A DNA stretch of 64,000 bases from Alteromonadaceae bacterium (GCA_014872785.1 WKFJ01000019.1:1-64000), one strand, 5' to 3'. Shown: positions 8,386 through 18,340, numbered from the stretch's first letter. Notes: generated by a model from the letters alone, not told the origin. Made by a program: numbers and translations.

Positions 8386-9555
8386 TCACCTTGTTTCATA
8401 AAGTGCTCTTATATCTTCAGCTGAATGGTTTTCGAGCGCTTTTTCGTTTTGTAGAAACCATTTAACAAAGTCATAGTAGTACTTAATAACGCCCCACCAA
8501 ATAAAGGTCTCACCTTTTGAGTTCGAGCTGTCTGTGCACGCCCCTGTATCTTCACTGCATACATTGTGCTGGTAACAACCACGCTCTTCGTCCCATACAA
8601 AGTCATTAGCGCCACTTACGAGCATACCTGCAACTTTATTATTTCTATTAAGCGCCGGAGACCCAGAGTTTCCTCCTAACATATCTAATGTCGCCTTAAA
8701 GCTCATAGCTTCCACTTTTGTAATCGCGCCACCAGTTACTGCTTTTAGTGGGGAACCATTGGGGTAGCCCATTGCATTGAGTATGTCTCCCACTTTGGGG
8801 ATAAGTGCCGAAAGCTCAAATTTATTCTTAAATTTTCGGGGACGCTCAAGTTCAATAAACGCTAAATCGATTCTTTCACTGTTGAATGCAACAAGTATTC
8901 GGCCACAATTATATACATCAGCCTTACTTATACCCACTTTGCCAAACTCGTTTATGCTTTGGTCAGAATAACCAAAAACCCACTTAGAATGACGGCAAGA
9001 AGGGTGCTCACGAGAGTTGAATAAGCCTTTATCAGAAACACTATCGAGCAAGCAATGGCCTGCGGTAACTAACGTTGTATTATCAAGCATAAACCCGGAG
9101 CAAGAACCCAACTGATTGCTTTGATAAGACAAAACCTCTGGACAAAAAGAGTCCGTTAGTAACGCGCTCTTATCTGTTTCTGTAGTCATTCCAATTAACG
9201 CACTCACATCGTTTTTGTTATTGTGTAAAAACGACATGTGCACCATCAAAGGCATCGCATCTGCCAATGACAAGAACCGCTCCCCTAATCCACTTAACCG
9301 TGGCGAGACAATTTGATCTAAACCATAAACAACATGTTTTGGTTCTTCTGTTTTAAATTTAGGCAGACAAAATCGAAATAATCCGCGACCTCTGCATTTA
9401 ACATCAGATTTATCATTTCGAGGTCCTGGAATGGTTAAGGAGCTTTCAACAACCTGACTGGCTTTGATAGTGTGGAGTTCTTCCGTGGTTAACTGTTGTG
9501 TAGATTTACAAGCACCAAGTAAAACACAAACAATCAATAAGCATATCAGGCGCAC
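8386..9555 (-). CDS. lipoprotein trypsin-like serine protease (S1 family)
   Basis: A secreted serine endopeptidase. The catalytic triad is readable: His in TAGHC (about residue 167), Asp in IDLAFIEL (about 230) and Ser in GNSGSP (about 297). A CSGF motif precedes the His as in trypsins. The start is best placed at the GTG at 9555, which has GGAAG eight bases upstream and gives a short lipoprotein signal with lipobox LGAC (Cys16); a TTG at 9570 is the longer alternative. The mature enzyme is probably tethered to a membrane lipid. Extra Cys pairs at the C-terminus suggest disulphides. A protease next to an ECF sigma factor and several exported proteins could act in envelope processing or signalling, but no direct link is visible. 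Confidence 0.8.
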   Translation of the reverse strand: MRLICLLIVCVLLGACKSTQQLTTEELHTIKASQVVESSLTIPGPRNDKSDVKCRGRGLFRFCLPKFKTEEPKHVVYGLDQIVSPRLSGLGERFLSLADAMPLMVHMSFLHNNKNDVSALIGMTTETDKSALLTDSFCPEVLSYQSNQLGSCSGFMLDNTTLVTAGHCLLDSVSDKGLFNSREHPSCRHSKWVFGYSDQSINEFGKVGISKADVYNCGRILVAFNSERIDLAFIELERPRKFKNKFELSALIPKVGDILNAMGYPNGSPLKAVTGGAITKVEAMSFKATLDMLGGNSGSPALNRNNKVAGMLVSGANDFVWDEERGCYQHNVCSEDTGACTDSSNSKGETFIWWGVIKYYYDFVKWFLQNEKALENHSAEDIRALYETR

Positions 9556-9681
9556 TGCTTCACTTCCCAAGCTTCATATTTATTAAAAAAGATGATGATG
9601 CTAGTCACACAACCAACTTCAGTTAAAAGTATAGACCTTTAACTGAGTTCCAGACTATTGGCATAGGGAAGAATCGAATCG

Positions 9682-11031
9682 TTAAAATAGCAAACTTAAA
9701 ATCGCAGCAAATACAAACGCAAAAACACCAAGTAAGGTGACCATAGGCGTCCAGGTTTGTAATGTGTTTTTTTCATCCATGCCAAATAGTCGACTCACTA
9801 GCCAAAAACCCGAGTCATTGAAGTGCGAAAGCACACTGGCGCCACCTGCAATTGCGATAACAATCGCACACAAATCTACTGCCGAGAGATTTGATTGAGC
9901 CGCCACCATTGGTGCCACAAGTGCTGCCGTTGTTGTTAGCGCGACGGTTGCCGAGCCCTGCGCCACTCGAAGGCTAGCCGCAATGACAAAGGCTGCAACA
10001 ATCACCGGTATACCTAAATCACTTAATGAACCAGCGAGCGCATCACCAATACCTGTAGCACGCAATATGCCGCCAAACATACCGCCAGCGCCAGTAACCA
10101 GTATTACTGCACAAATAGGCGCTAAAGCGTTATCACAAAGTTCTCTTAATTTTTCGCTTCCAAGTTTTTGATAAAACAATAGTAGGCATACACAAAGAGT
10201 AATGAGCAGAGCGATTGGAGTTTGCCCTAGCGTTTGTAGCAAATTCATCAACCCATTACCTTGCTCAATATCGGAGACGACTTTGTAGGTGTTTATGCCT
10301 GTGTTCCCGAAAATCAGTAAAAGTGGCAACACTAGAATTAGCAGCACCTGCCACAATTTTGGCCGTTCATCTTCTGGCACCGGAACATTTGAAAATAGCT
10401 CAGGTAAGGCGATTTCAATTCTGGCTCCTATCCACTTAGCCCAAACAAAACTACCAAAATACCAGGTAGGTAAGACTGTAATAATGCCTATCAATATTAA
10501 AAGCCCAATGTCTGCACCTAATAGATCTGCAGCGACGACCGGGCCTGGATGAGGTGGAACCATGGCATGCATAGCCGCAAATGCCCCAGTGGCAGGTAAA
10601 GCGTAAAGTAATAATGAACCTTTGAAACGAGCAGCAACACTTAAAATTACAGGCAACATCACAATCAAACCGGCGTCAAAAAAGATAGGAAACCCAAATA
10701 AAAGTGAAGCAACGCCGAGTGCAAATGGTGCGTTGTTTTCGCCAAACCGATTAATCAAGCTATTTGCCAGCACATCCGCCCCGCCAGTGGCCTCAAGTAC
10801 TTTACCTATCATTGCGCCTAAGCCAACGAGCATAGCTACAGAAGCCAAGGTCGAACCGAACCCGCCCATCATGGTAGGTAACAGCTGCTCGGTGGCGACA
10901 CCGCCTAACACGCCTGTCAGTGCACTAACAAAGATCAAAGCTATAAAAGCATGCAAGCGTAAATTGATGATTAAAATTAACAGGAGAGCAACAGCTATGA
11001 CGGCTAAGAGAAGTGGGTGTTGAGCAAGCAA
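9682..11031 (-). CDS. gntP: GntP-family gluconate permease
   Basis: A 449-residue inner-membrane transporter with about a dozen hydrophobic helices and the family's Gly/Pro-rich signatures, including LPATGAFAAMHAMVPPHPGPV near residue 150 and AQGSATVALTTTAAL near 355. GntP proteins import gluconate or related sugar acids with protons. The start is a TTG with GGAGAA about ten bases upstream. It is divergent from gluconokinase across 96 bases, which supports gluconate as the substrate: import here, phosphorylation to 6-phosphogluconate by the neighbour. No gntR-type regulator is adjacent. Confidence 0.85.
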   Translation of the reverse strand: MLAQHPLLLAVIAVALLLILIINLRLHAFIALIFVSALTGVLGGVATEQLLPTMMGGFGSTLASVAMLVGLGAMIGKVLEATGGADVLANSLINRFGENNAPFALGVASLLFGFPIFFDAGLIVMLPVILSVAARFKGSLLLYALPATGAFAAMHAMVPPHPGPVVAADLLGADIGLLILIGIITVLPTWYFGSFVWAKWIGARIEIALPELFSNVPVPEDERPKLWQVLLILVLPLLLIFGNTGINTYKVVSDIEQGNGLMNLLQTLGQTPIALLITLCVCLLLFYQKLGSEKLRELCDNALAPICAVILVTGAGGMFGGILRATGIGDALAGSLSDLGIPVIVAAFVIAASLRVAQGSATVALTTTAALVAPMVAAQSNLSAVDLCAIVIAIAGGASVLSHFNDSGFWLVSRLFGMDEKNTLQTWTPMVTLLGVFAFVFAAILSLLF

Positions 11032-11127
11032 AATAAGTTATTCTCCGATTGTTGGGCGTCAACTGGTGACAAAATCGGCATTCACTGTAGACTGATTTCC
11101 CCAATGTAACAATAAAAAACTTCCCTC

Positions 11128-11658
11128 ATGTCTAGCGCCAAAACTCAAAGCAAAACCATTTCAAACAAACCAACAAATGTATTAGTAATGGGGGTAAGCG
11201 GTTCTGGAAAATCCACGGTAGGCATTGCATTGGCGCGGGCAATAAACGGGCGCTTTATCGACGGCGATGATTTGCATCCCGAGGCGAATATCGCAAAAAT
11301 GCAATCTGGTCAGCCTCTAAATGATGATGACAGAGCCCCCTGGCTTGAAAAAATAGCGAAAGAATACGCAAACGCCAAACAACACAATGAGTCTTTGGTA
11401 ATCGCTTGTTCAGCGCTTAAGCTCAGTTACCGTGAAATATTGCGAGCATCAGATTCAAACTTGATTACAGCATTTATAGACGTGAACAAAGATGTGCTAC
11501 TTAAAAGAATGCAAGAACGAGATCACTTCATGCCACCCGTGCTATTACAAAGTCAGTTAGATACACTGGAAACCCCAATGGGTGAGGCGAATACGATTGT
11601 GGTAAGTGGCAACGATACTATCAGCGTGCAAATTCAACAAATACTACGACAAATCTAA
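11128..11658 (+). CDS. gntK: gluconokinase
   Basis: Phosphorylates D-gluconate with ATP to 6-phosphogluconate, feeding the Entner-Doudoroff or pentose phosphate pathway. The Walker A loop GVSGSGKST is at residues 22-30, followed by the family motif IDGDDLHP (about 43-50) that binds gluconate, and by AKMQSGQPLNDDDRAPWL. The length of 176 residues is normal for this P-loop kinase. ATG start with no obvious Shine-Dalgarno. It is divergent from the gntP permease gene, with which it forms a gluconate uptake and activation pair. Confidence 0.9.
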   Translation: MSSAKTQSKTISNKPTNVLVMGVSGSGKSTVGIALARAINGRFIDGDDLHPEANIAKMQSGQPLNDDDRAPWLEKIAKEYANAKQHNESLVIACSALKLSYREILRASDSNLITAFIDVNKDVLLKRMQERDHFMPPVLLQSQLDTLETPMGEANTIVVSGNDTISVQIQQILRQI

Positions 11659-11766
11659 CAAGCTAGCCCCCTGCTCTAAACACCGCGCATCACATAACTT
11701 CAGCTACTCGTCACCTTTTCGTCACCTTTTTTCAGGCCTAGTTAGGCACTGTCTTGGCATTGAGAA

Positions 11767-13986
11767 ATGCACGAGAAAAACGAAATGCAAAATAGAAAAA
11801 AACGCCATGCATACGCCACAGGTTTGTTTGCAATCTTTGGCGCCGATTTACAAGCCAATGTGACTATTGATGGTCAAATAAATACAATTGAGTGGCAACA
11901 TGCTCGGGTGTTTGAAGACTACATTAGGAGTTTTCCAAATACTGGAGAAGCGCCCAAGTTTCCAACCAAAACCTACCTTACTTCAGACGAAAAAGGCATC
12001 TATGTCGCGTTTGAAAACTATCAACCGCATCGTTCGCGTAAATACAGCGGCCATGATCAGTACACCAGCGCCGACTTTAATATGGTTTTTGTCGACTTTA
12101 ACAACGACGGCGATACTGCCTACGAATTTGTTGCCACTTTAGGTGGTGGCACGATGGACGGTACGTATAGTCGCGGTAACCAATCGAATCGAGATTGGGA
12201 TGGCGATTGGCAAGTACGGGTAAGTGAACAAGGTGATTATTGGTATAGCGAGTTTTTCATTCCCTGGACAACGGCAAGTTATAGAGCTGTTTCAGGGCAG
12301 CAACGTGAAATCAGTATTTACTTTCAGCGCCAAAACGTAATCGAGAGCGAAGCCTATTCGTTTCCAGATACCAACCGAGGCAGAAAAAACTTCACTTACG
12401 AGTTTTATCCGGTAACCGTGAACAATACACAAAACCAAAGTATTAAAAGCAGCGCTTATATCACTTCAAACTACAACCTCAACACGGACAGCCAAGAGAC
12501 GAATATAGGCCTTGATGTAACCTGGAAGCCCAGCGCCAATCAGCAGTTAATCGCCACAGCACAACCCGACTTTGGGCAAGTGGAATCGGACGAGCTTATT
12601 GTTAACTACAGCGCCATAGAGACGCTAAGAACTGACAAACGCCCCTTCTTTACAATTAACCAAAGCTTATTTGACGTGCGCGGCCCTAATGACCTTCGGT
12701 TAGTGAATACCAGACGCATCGGTGCTAATGCTATTGGCAATAGCGAACAGCTGCACGACATTGAAGCAGCAGCTAAATACGTTGCAAATTACGAACACAT
12801 AAACGCAGGTCTTTTAGTCGCGCGCGAGGGTGATGTGATAGGCGATGACGGCAAAGATTTTACGAGTCTGCGCTGGTATTCATCATTTGATAAGCTGAGT
12901 TTTGGTCAATTATACAATTACGTGGCAGACCCAACCAGCAATAGAACGTCTCTAGTTGTTAATCAGGATCTGAGTTATCGATTTAACGACAAAGTAAACT
13001 TAGCCTCTAATATCATTTATTCCTATAACAAAGACGCAGAAGATAAAGAGATTGGCAAAGGAATAACCTTTAAAGGCAGCTATGTGCCCGTCAGGCATTG
13101 GCAAAACAACCTCGAGTGGACATATTTAGACGCTCAACTAAACGTTAATGACTTGGGCTACATGCAGCGTAATAACATCTCAACACTGACCACAAATAGC
13201 CAATACGATCACTATGGTTTTGCAGCAACTAGCCCCATACGACGCACTCGCACATTCGCTGAATATCGCTACCAGCGCAACACAATGGGTTTAACCCTAA
13301 GGGACAGCCTTTACCTTAGCTATTATTTACAGCTGAAGAACCGGCATGGTTTCAGGGTTGGATTGCAACAAAAAGACAATGGCAGTGACGACCTAATCAC
13401 TCGACAGCTGGGTTTTGTCGATATGCCTGCGCAAAGGCAAATCCATCTATATTATGGGTCGCCCTCGCCTGCGACCTTCTCTTACAATATGCGGGCAGAC
13501 TACTTTCAAGAAGGTGAAAGCGAATGGGCCCAAAAATTCAATATAAACACTACTTCCTACTTCAATGATCGAATAAGGCTGAATGCTAACTACACCTACA
13601 TTGACAGCCCAGACTGGTTAATTGGTAACAGCAGCGGTGAGGTCAAACGGTACCAGCGTAAACTCAATATGCTGTATGCCAAACTTATCGCTAGATTGAG
13701 CAGCAATTCAGATATTACTCTCACCACTCAGTGGTATGGATTAAAAGCTGCCGGTATTGCTACCGAGAACAACCAATTTTCAATGGGTGAGGATTTCAAC
13801 GTGAGTCAGTTCGCATTACAAGCTCGCTATCGCAAGCGTTTGGAAAACGGTTCGAGTCTTTATTTTGTATATTCTCACAATGGTTTTGATGACGAAGCCG
13901 AAATCAGCTTCGGTCGAATGGCTTCAAATGCAATTTCAGAAGCACAGCAAAAAAGCATTACAGCGAAAATCAATTGGGTATTTTAA
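11767..13986 (+). CDS. DUF5916-type outer-membrane protein with CBM9-like N-terminal domain
   Basis: A 739-residue protein. After a weak signal-like segment (about residues 12-31, ending LQA-N) comes a CBM9-like beta-sandwich (VTIDGQINTIEW ... YVAFENYQP ... FFIPWTTASY), then a long beta-rich C-terminal part with alternating aromatic strands ending in WVF, typical of outer-membrane barrels. The order matches the DUF5916 family, often annotated as carbohydrate-binding outer-membrane proteins of unknown role. ATGs at 11767 and 11785 are both possible starts; the signal peptide is poor with either. It follows gntK by 108 bases and is convergent with a CadC-like regulator, so a role in sugar-acid or glycan use is plausible but unproven. 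Confidence 0.7.
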   Translation: MHEKNEMQNRKKRHAYATGLFAIFGADLQANVTIDGQINTIEWQHARVFEDYIRSFPNTGEAPKFPTKTYLTSDEKGIYVAFENYQPHRSRKYSGHDQYTSADFNMVFVDFNNDGDTAYEFVATLGGGTMDGTYSRGNQSNRDWDGDWQVRVSEQGDYWYSEFFIPWTTASYRAVSGQQREISIYFQRQNVIESEAYSFPDTNRGRKNFTYEFYPVTVNNTQNQSIKSSAYITSNYNLNTDSQETNIGLDVTWKPSANQQLIATAQPDFGQVESDELIVNYSAIETLRTDKRPFFTINQSLFDVRGPNDLRLVNTRRIGANAIGNSEQLHDIEAAAKYVANYEHINAGLLVAREGDVIGDDGKDFTSLRWYSSFDKLSFGQLYNYVADPTSNRTSLVVNQDLSYRFNDKVNLASNIIYSYNKDAEDKEIGKGITFKGSYVPVRHWQNNLEWTYLDAQLNVNDLGYMQRNNISTLTTNSQYDHYGFAATSPIRRTRTFAEYRYQRNTMGLTLRDSLYLSYYLQLKNRHGFRVGLQQKDNGSDDLITRQLGFVDMPAQRQIHLYYGSPSPATFSYNMRADYFQEGESEWAQKFNINTTSYFNDRIRLNANYTYIDSPDWLIGNSSGEVKRYQRKLNMLYAKLIARLSSNSDITLTTQWYGLKAAGIATENNQFSMGEDFNVSQFALQARYRKRLENGSSLYFVYSHNGFDDEAEISFGRMASNAISEAQQKSITAKINWVF

Positions 13987-14007
13987 GTTAGTAACGACAA
14001 CATTTAC

Positions 14008-16035
14008 TCAGTTGAGTTTTAGTTGATATATATTCGCTTCATTTCGGCTAATGCGATGAAATACCAGTGCACCATTGGGTGCACTTTTCATCGACATCGG
14101 ATTGAAACCACCAGAAAGCACTAATAGCTCCTCACCATCCTTCATTAGCTCCGCAAGAGAGCTTGGCTCATTGGCATTGATGTTCACTAGGTATACTCGG
14201 TCATTATTCACTAACCAATGACGCTTGCGAAGCGCTGTGCTAACGGTTTCCTGCACCACCATTTCGCGATCAAATTTATACAAGTCATTGCCATCTGCAT
14301 CTGAAAGGTACCAGAATCCTTTGTGATACTGCGCCCAGCTCACATTAGTGCGTAGCAACGTCGTATCTTCCGTAGCAGTGTCAAATGTAAATAGCGACTG
14401 CGAAGTGGTATCTACATAGGCCAATAATGTCGGAGAAAGCCATTGCCAAGCAACTTTGGTATCGCTATTTAGCGGCAAAACAGTGTCTTTTTTAGTTTCA
14501 ATATCAATAACATGCAGGCTGCTGTTGCGTTTAACCAAGAGTTTTGCATCATCTGGCGACCACGCGATATCAAAAATGTAACTTGCACGTTCAAACTGAG
14601 TTAATTGGTAAGGCGAAACTGCTCGAGACTGTATCCATATCTGCGCAGAACCTGTGCGTTTTGACGCAAAGGCTAATTGGTTAGCACTTTTTGCCATCGC
14701 CGGGTTGTAGTCAGAAAAAGGCGAATTCACCAGTTTTGATTCAACACCCTGATTCATTTGGTGCACATCTAAATCGACCGCGCTTATAACAAACTCAATG
14801 CTATTTTCAGTTTGCACATCGCTGATGCTTGTCATCACGCCCACCGAGGTAGAGGCCATTAACTGCTGTTCACCTTGATGCTCACCGTCCAGTGTCACAC
14901 GAAACAGTTGGTTGGCGGGATGTTCACCAAGGTGATAGAGGGCATCACTGTTTTTAGCCCATTTAACATGCGAAATAACAAAGGGAAGTTGTTTAGTGAG
15001 TAGCGTTGTTTCACGCTTCAAATCATAAACCGTAATCAATGTACCATCGGCCGTATCGGTGAGGTATGCCCAGCGCCTAGCATCGGGAGAAGGCATTTGA
15101 TACTTACTGTTTGAATAATTACGTGGCGACGCTTTACGTCTACTATCTTGCAACGTTTGTTGCCAACTTCCCGCAGAGTCTGACCAGAATAAACTAACGG
15201 GATCCCCTGCATAAAACACTTCAACAGGTTCATCACTGGAACACGAGGCAATTGACACAGAAGACTGTACCCTGCTGTCAGTTTCTAGCATGACTTTGTA
15301 AATCTGACACTGACCTTGGGCGTCAATATCGCTATAAACAAAACTGTAGCCATCGATAGCTAGCCATTTCGGGTAAACGTGTCTCGACGTAAGCGAAACT
15401 AGCGCTTTAGCCGTTGCCTCGCCCACATTCTTTGTAAAAACACCATACCCTTGGTCGGTATCTCCAACGAATATCAGACGCTTTTTATCAGCGTGCAAAT
15501 GGGCGTTTAGCTCTACGCCTTCTCTAAAACTTATTGGCTTGGGTGGACGACTTATTGAGCTGGGAAGCTGTGGTGGTTGTTTCTGAACAATGGCGTCTGA
15601 TAAAACCCAAGCAGCTATTAGCAAGACTACAGCACCAATAACCAGTTTTGGATTCAAACCATTTATTGGGAATTGAAACTTTGGCTCCTGTTTAACGGGT
15701 TTAGATAGCACTTCAACATGTGGTTCAATTTCAGCAATAAATTTATAACCTTTTTTGGGGATAGTTTTGATGATTTGGGGAGACTTAGCATTGTCGTTAA
15801 GCACTTTTCGCAGTCGCGTTATGGCTTTGCTAATCGTATTGTCTTCAACGACAATCCCCTGCCAAACCTGTTCCGCAATTTGGTCTCGTGTGACTACGCG
15901 GTCTTTGTTGTCGATAAGTACACTTAGAATTTTGCTTTGCTGATGCTCCAAATGAATGAACTCATCATTAAGGCTTAGTGTGCCCTGCTCCCTATTAAAC
16001 AAAAAGCCTGCAAATTTAACCAGCGACGCTTGCAC
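14008..16035 (-). CDS. CadC-like transmembrane transcriptional regulator with beta-propeller sensor
   Basis: A 675-residue one-component regulator. Residues 1-102 form an OmpR/PhoB-type winged helix (DRVVTRDQIAEQVWQG, TISKAITRLRKVL, then KTIPKKGYKF), the DNA-binding part. A single membrane helix lies at about 131-149. The rest is extracytoplasmic and contains TolB/WD40-like repeats with recurring Ser-Pro-Asp/Trp motifs (KWAKNSDALYHL, AWSPDDAKLLV), giving a probable beta-propeller sensor. GTG start with AGGGG upstream. Such membrane-bound regulators activate nearby genes on sensing an envelope signal; the convergent DUF5916 gene is the nearest candidate target. Signal unknown. Confidence 0.8.
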   Translation of the reverse strand: MQASLVKFAGFLFNREQGTLSLNDEFIHLEHQQSKILSVLIDNKDRVVTRDQIAEQVWQGIVVEDNTISKAITRLRKVLNDNAKSPQIIKTIPKKGYKFIAEIEPHVEVLSKPVKQEPKFQFPINGLNPKLVIGAVVLLIAAWVLSDAIVQKQPPQLPSSISRPPKPISFREGVELNAHLHADKKRLIFVGDTDQGYGVFTKNVGEATAKALVSLTSRHVYPKWLAIDGYSFVYSDIDAQGQCQIYKVMLETDSRVQSSVSIASCSSDEPVEVFYAGDPVSLFWSDSAGSWQQTLQDSRRKASPRNYSNSKYQMPSPDARRWAYLTDTADGTLITVYDLKRETTLLTKQLPFVISHVKWAKNSDALYHLGEHPANQLFRVTLDGEHQGEQQLMASTSVGVMTSISDVQTENSIEFVISAVDLDVHQMNQGVESKLVNSPFSDYNPAMAKSANQLAFASKRTGSAQIWIQSRAVSPYQLTQFERASYIFDIAWSPDDAKLLVKRNSSLHVIDIETKKDTVLPLNSDTKVAWQWLSPTLLAYVDTTSQSLFTFDTATEDTTLLRTNVSWAQYHKGFWYLSDADGNDLYKFDREMVVQETVSTALRKRHWLVNNDRVYLVNINANEPSSLAELMKDGEELLVLSGGFNPMSMKSAPNGALVFHRISRNEANIYQLKLN

Positions 16036-16307
16036 GAACCCCTACACCTAAATAATAAAACTGATACATTCCTTATTAGCCAAGAATGATACATTAAGTT
16101 TTGGATTTTGACATTTTAACCAAGAAACTGACGTCTAAAGATATACAAAACACTTTGAAATGATTGTATTGCGTGATTAGCAAATCTGAGGATATTGTAA
16201 ATGAGTTGAATCTCGTATAAGGCTACCCAAGGTGCATTAAATTGCTGTAATTAACTATTAGAACTGCAATTAGAGATGAACCAATCAAGCCAGTAAATCT
16301 GAGTCGA

Positions 16308-17048
16308 TTAGAGTTTCATTCTTTTAAAGAAGATCTCTGGGATACTTTTGAGAATAACCATAATTAAGTACCAAATCGGCAAACAATAAACAGTATTCCG
16401 CCTTTTATACACTGCTTGAAAGATTTTGTTAGCAACATCGTTAGGTGACGCTGTCAACAATTTTGGAAATTCCAAATGTTTAGTCATTTTTGTATCAACA
16501 TATCCAGGCTTAACGGTAATTACATGCACATTGTACTTAAAGTATTCATTTCTTAGCCCAGATAAAAATGCGGTAAAACCTGCCTTTGCTGAGCCGTAGT
16601 AATAATTACTTCCCCTTCCTCTTTCACCTGCAACTGAAGAAATTCCAACGATAGTGCCCGTTTGCTGTACTTTCATCTTGTTCGCTATTTGCTCCAAAAA
16701 TCCAGTTAAGTAGGTGAAATTGGTTTCTATAATGTTTTTTGCAACTTCAAAATCAGCCATCGCATCCTTCTGCTCTCCCAAGAGACCGACTGCACTAATC
16801 GCTACGTCTACCTGCGTGGAGTCGTTTAATATTTCCTGCCAACTAGAAGGCTCGAGTAAATCAAATTCAAAGACTTTTACGTCCGTCTGATACCTTGTAA
16901 TCAGGTCTCGTTGAATTAACTGCAACTTCTCTAAACGCCGCCCAACCAATGTTATGTCGTAACCTTTAGATGCAAATTGATGTGCACAAGCTAAGGCGAT
17001 ATCACTTTCTGCGCCAATTATCAGTATGTTGTTTTTTGCCAAACTCAA
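16308..17048 (-). CDS. dprE2: DprE2-like SDR, decaprenylphosphoryl-2-keto-ribose reductase
   Basis: A 246-residue short-chain dehydrogenase. It has the Rossmann motif GAESDIALA (residues 12-20), the Ser in ISSVAG (about 138) and the Tyr151-xxx-Lys155 catalytic pair. The GAxSDIA variant and the C-terminal hydrophobic helix resemble DprE2, which uses NADH to reduce the 2-keto intermediate to polyprenyl-phosphoryl D-arabinose. The identification rests mainly on context: its TTG start overlaps the stop of a clear DprE1 homologue (TTGA). It is the last gene of the four-gene minus-strand cassette. Another SDR role cannot be excluded from sequence alone. Confidence 0.8.
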   Translation of the reverse strand: MSLAKNNILIIGAESDIALACAHQFASKGYDITLVGRRLEKLQLIQRDLITRYQTDVKVFEFDLLEPSSWQEILNDSTQVDVAISAVGLLGEQKDAMADFEVAKNIIETNFTYLTGFLEQIANKMKVQQTGTIVGISSVAGERGRGSNYYYGSAKAGFTAFLSGLRNEYFKYNVHVITVKPGYVDTKMTKHLEFPKLLTASPNDVANKIFQAVYKRRNTVYCLPIWYLIMVILKSIPEIFFKRMKL

Positions 17049-18340
17049 AGTCCTAGCCTGATAGATTGTTTGGATTCAATCCGAGCTTTCATTCCACGAT
17101 CAATTCTAAAATTTTTAAATTTCTCGTAATGCCGATACCCTGCTTTAAATGTGCTCTGGCTCATCCTGCAATCCTTCGCTAGGTATAACCTTCCTCCGTA
17201 CCCTATTACAATTTCATCTAATAGCTCCAACTTTGGAAGTAAATCGTCACTATACTGAAAATCCAAAGCTAAACTCATGCCTTCCATGGGAAAAGACAAC
17301 CAACCCTTGTTGCATTTTCCAGTATTTTTAAGCACAGACAAAAATGAATATAGTTTCAGTTCTCGTAACTTTTCTAGAATCCTTTTTATAGCGATTTCAC
17401 TGTGTTTTTTTGGCACAACAAACTGGTATTGAATAAACCCCTTCCTTCCATAAACTTTGTTCCAATTACCTATGGCATCCAAGGGGAAAAAGAATCTATC
17501 AAAATCAATCACCTTCTCCCTAGCTATTGGCAAAGCAAAATAACAGGCGTTCATCGCTCTAATGGTCTGACTAGCCATACAAAAACCGGGCAAATAGCTG
17601 GGGATGGAAAACGCTCTATTTCGGGGCACGTTATAATTTGAGTCATTGATAAATTCGGCAGAGGTAATTTTAGCCCGCCCTATTTTTTTCGGTTCGGCCG
17701 AGGTATCTATCCAGGAAACTAGAAAACGTGTTCCACGTAAATCCTCCATCACTTGGAATGTTTCCTCTAACCCCTTTGTAACGATAGTTTTTCTTTGTAA
17801 ATAAGCCGAATCAATGGGGACTAACTGAATAACAACATCCAAAATTAACCCTGTTAATCCCATTCCACCGCAAGTGGCATAAAACAAATCTTCATTATCA
17901 TGTTTGCTCCAATTGATAATCTCACCGTTCGGTAACATTAAATTAAAAGACACGACAAAGTTAGAAAAGCCACCGTCAATATGGTGATTCTTGCCGTGCA
18001 CGTCAGCGGCTATTGCGCCTCCAATGGAAACCAATTTAGTACCAGGCACTACAGCTAAAAACCAGCCATACTCAACGACAAAACTTAGAATATCGCCGAT
18101 TAATAGCCCCGACGTTGCGTGGAGAATTCCACTCTTCTTATCGAAGTCAAATACATAACTGAAATTTCGAGTGTTGAGTGCCCTTTCATTTAACGCAGAA
18201 TCGCCATAAGATCGAAGATTACCTTGATATACAATCTCTGGTGCCTCTAATACGATGGATTTTGCTTGTTCAATTGTGTCGAAAAGCTCCAGATTGGTAT
18301 CTATGCTGGGGTAATTCCCCCACCCACTAATTCGAGGCAT
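17045..18340 (-). CDS. dprE1: DprE1-like FAD oxidase, decaprenylphosphoryl-ribose 2'-epimerase subunit
   Basis: A 431-residue FAD-linked oxidoreductase of the VAO fold. It carries the DprE1 signature: NLRSYGDSAL near residue 41, VVPGTKLVSIGGAIAADVHGKNHH (about 97-120), and the C-terminal RLYLAKDCRMSQSTF (about 384-398) with the Lys thought to act in catalysis. DprE1 oxidises C2 of polyprenylphosphoryl ribose, DprE2 then reduces it, together epimerising ribose to arabinose. At the position aligned by eye with Cys387 of the mycobacterial enzyme (target of benzothiazinones) there is Ala359. It is preceded by the UbiA-like transferase and overlaps dprE2. Confidence 0.88.
   Translation of the reverse strand: MPRISGWGNYPSIDTNLELFDTIEQAKSIVLEAPEIVYQGNLRSYGDSALNERALNTRNFSYVFDFDKKSGILHATSGLLIGDILSFVVEYGWFLAVVPGTKLVSIGGAIAADVHGKNHHIDGGFSNFVVSFNLMLPNGEIINWSKHDNEDLFYATCGGMGLTGLILDVVIQLVPIDSAYLQRKTIVTKGLEETFQVMEDLRGTRFLVSWIDTSAEPKKIGRAKITSAEFINDSNYNVPRNRAFSIPSYLPGFCMASQTIRAMNACYFALPIAREKVIDFDRFFFPLDAIGNWNKVYGRKGFIQYQFVVPKKHSEIAIKRILEKLRELKLYSFLSVLKNTGKCNKGWLSFPMEGMSLALDFQYSDDLLPKLELLDEIVIGYGGRLYLAKDCRMSQSTFKAGYRHYEKFKNFRIDRGMKARIESKQSIRLGL

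Noticed and set aside
10622-11023. 133-codon frame opposite gntP
   Set aside because: Antisense to conserved permease codons; composition Lys/Pro/Thr typical of reverse-read membrane helices.
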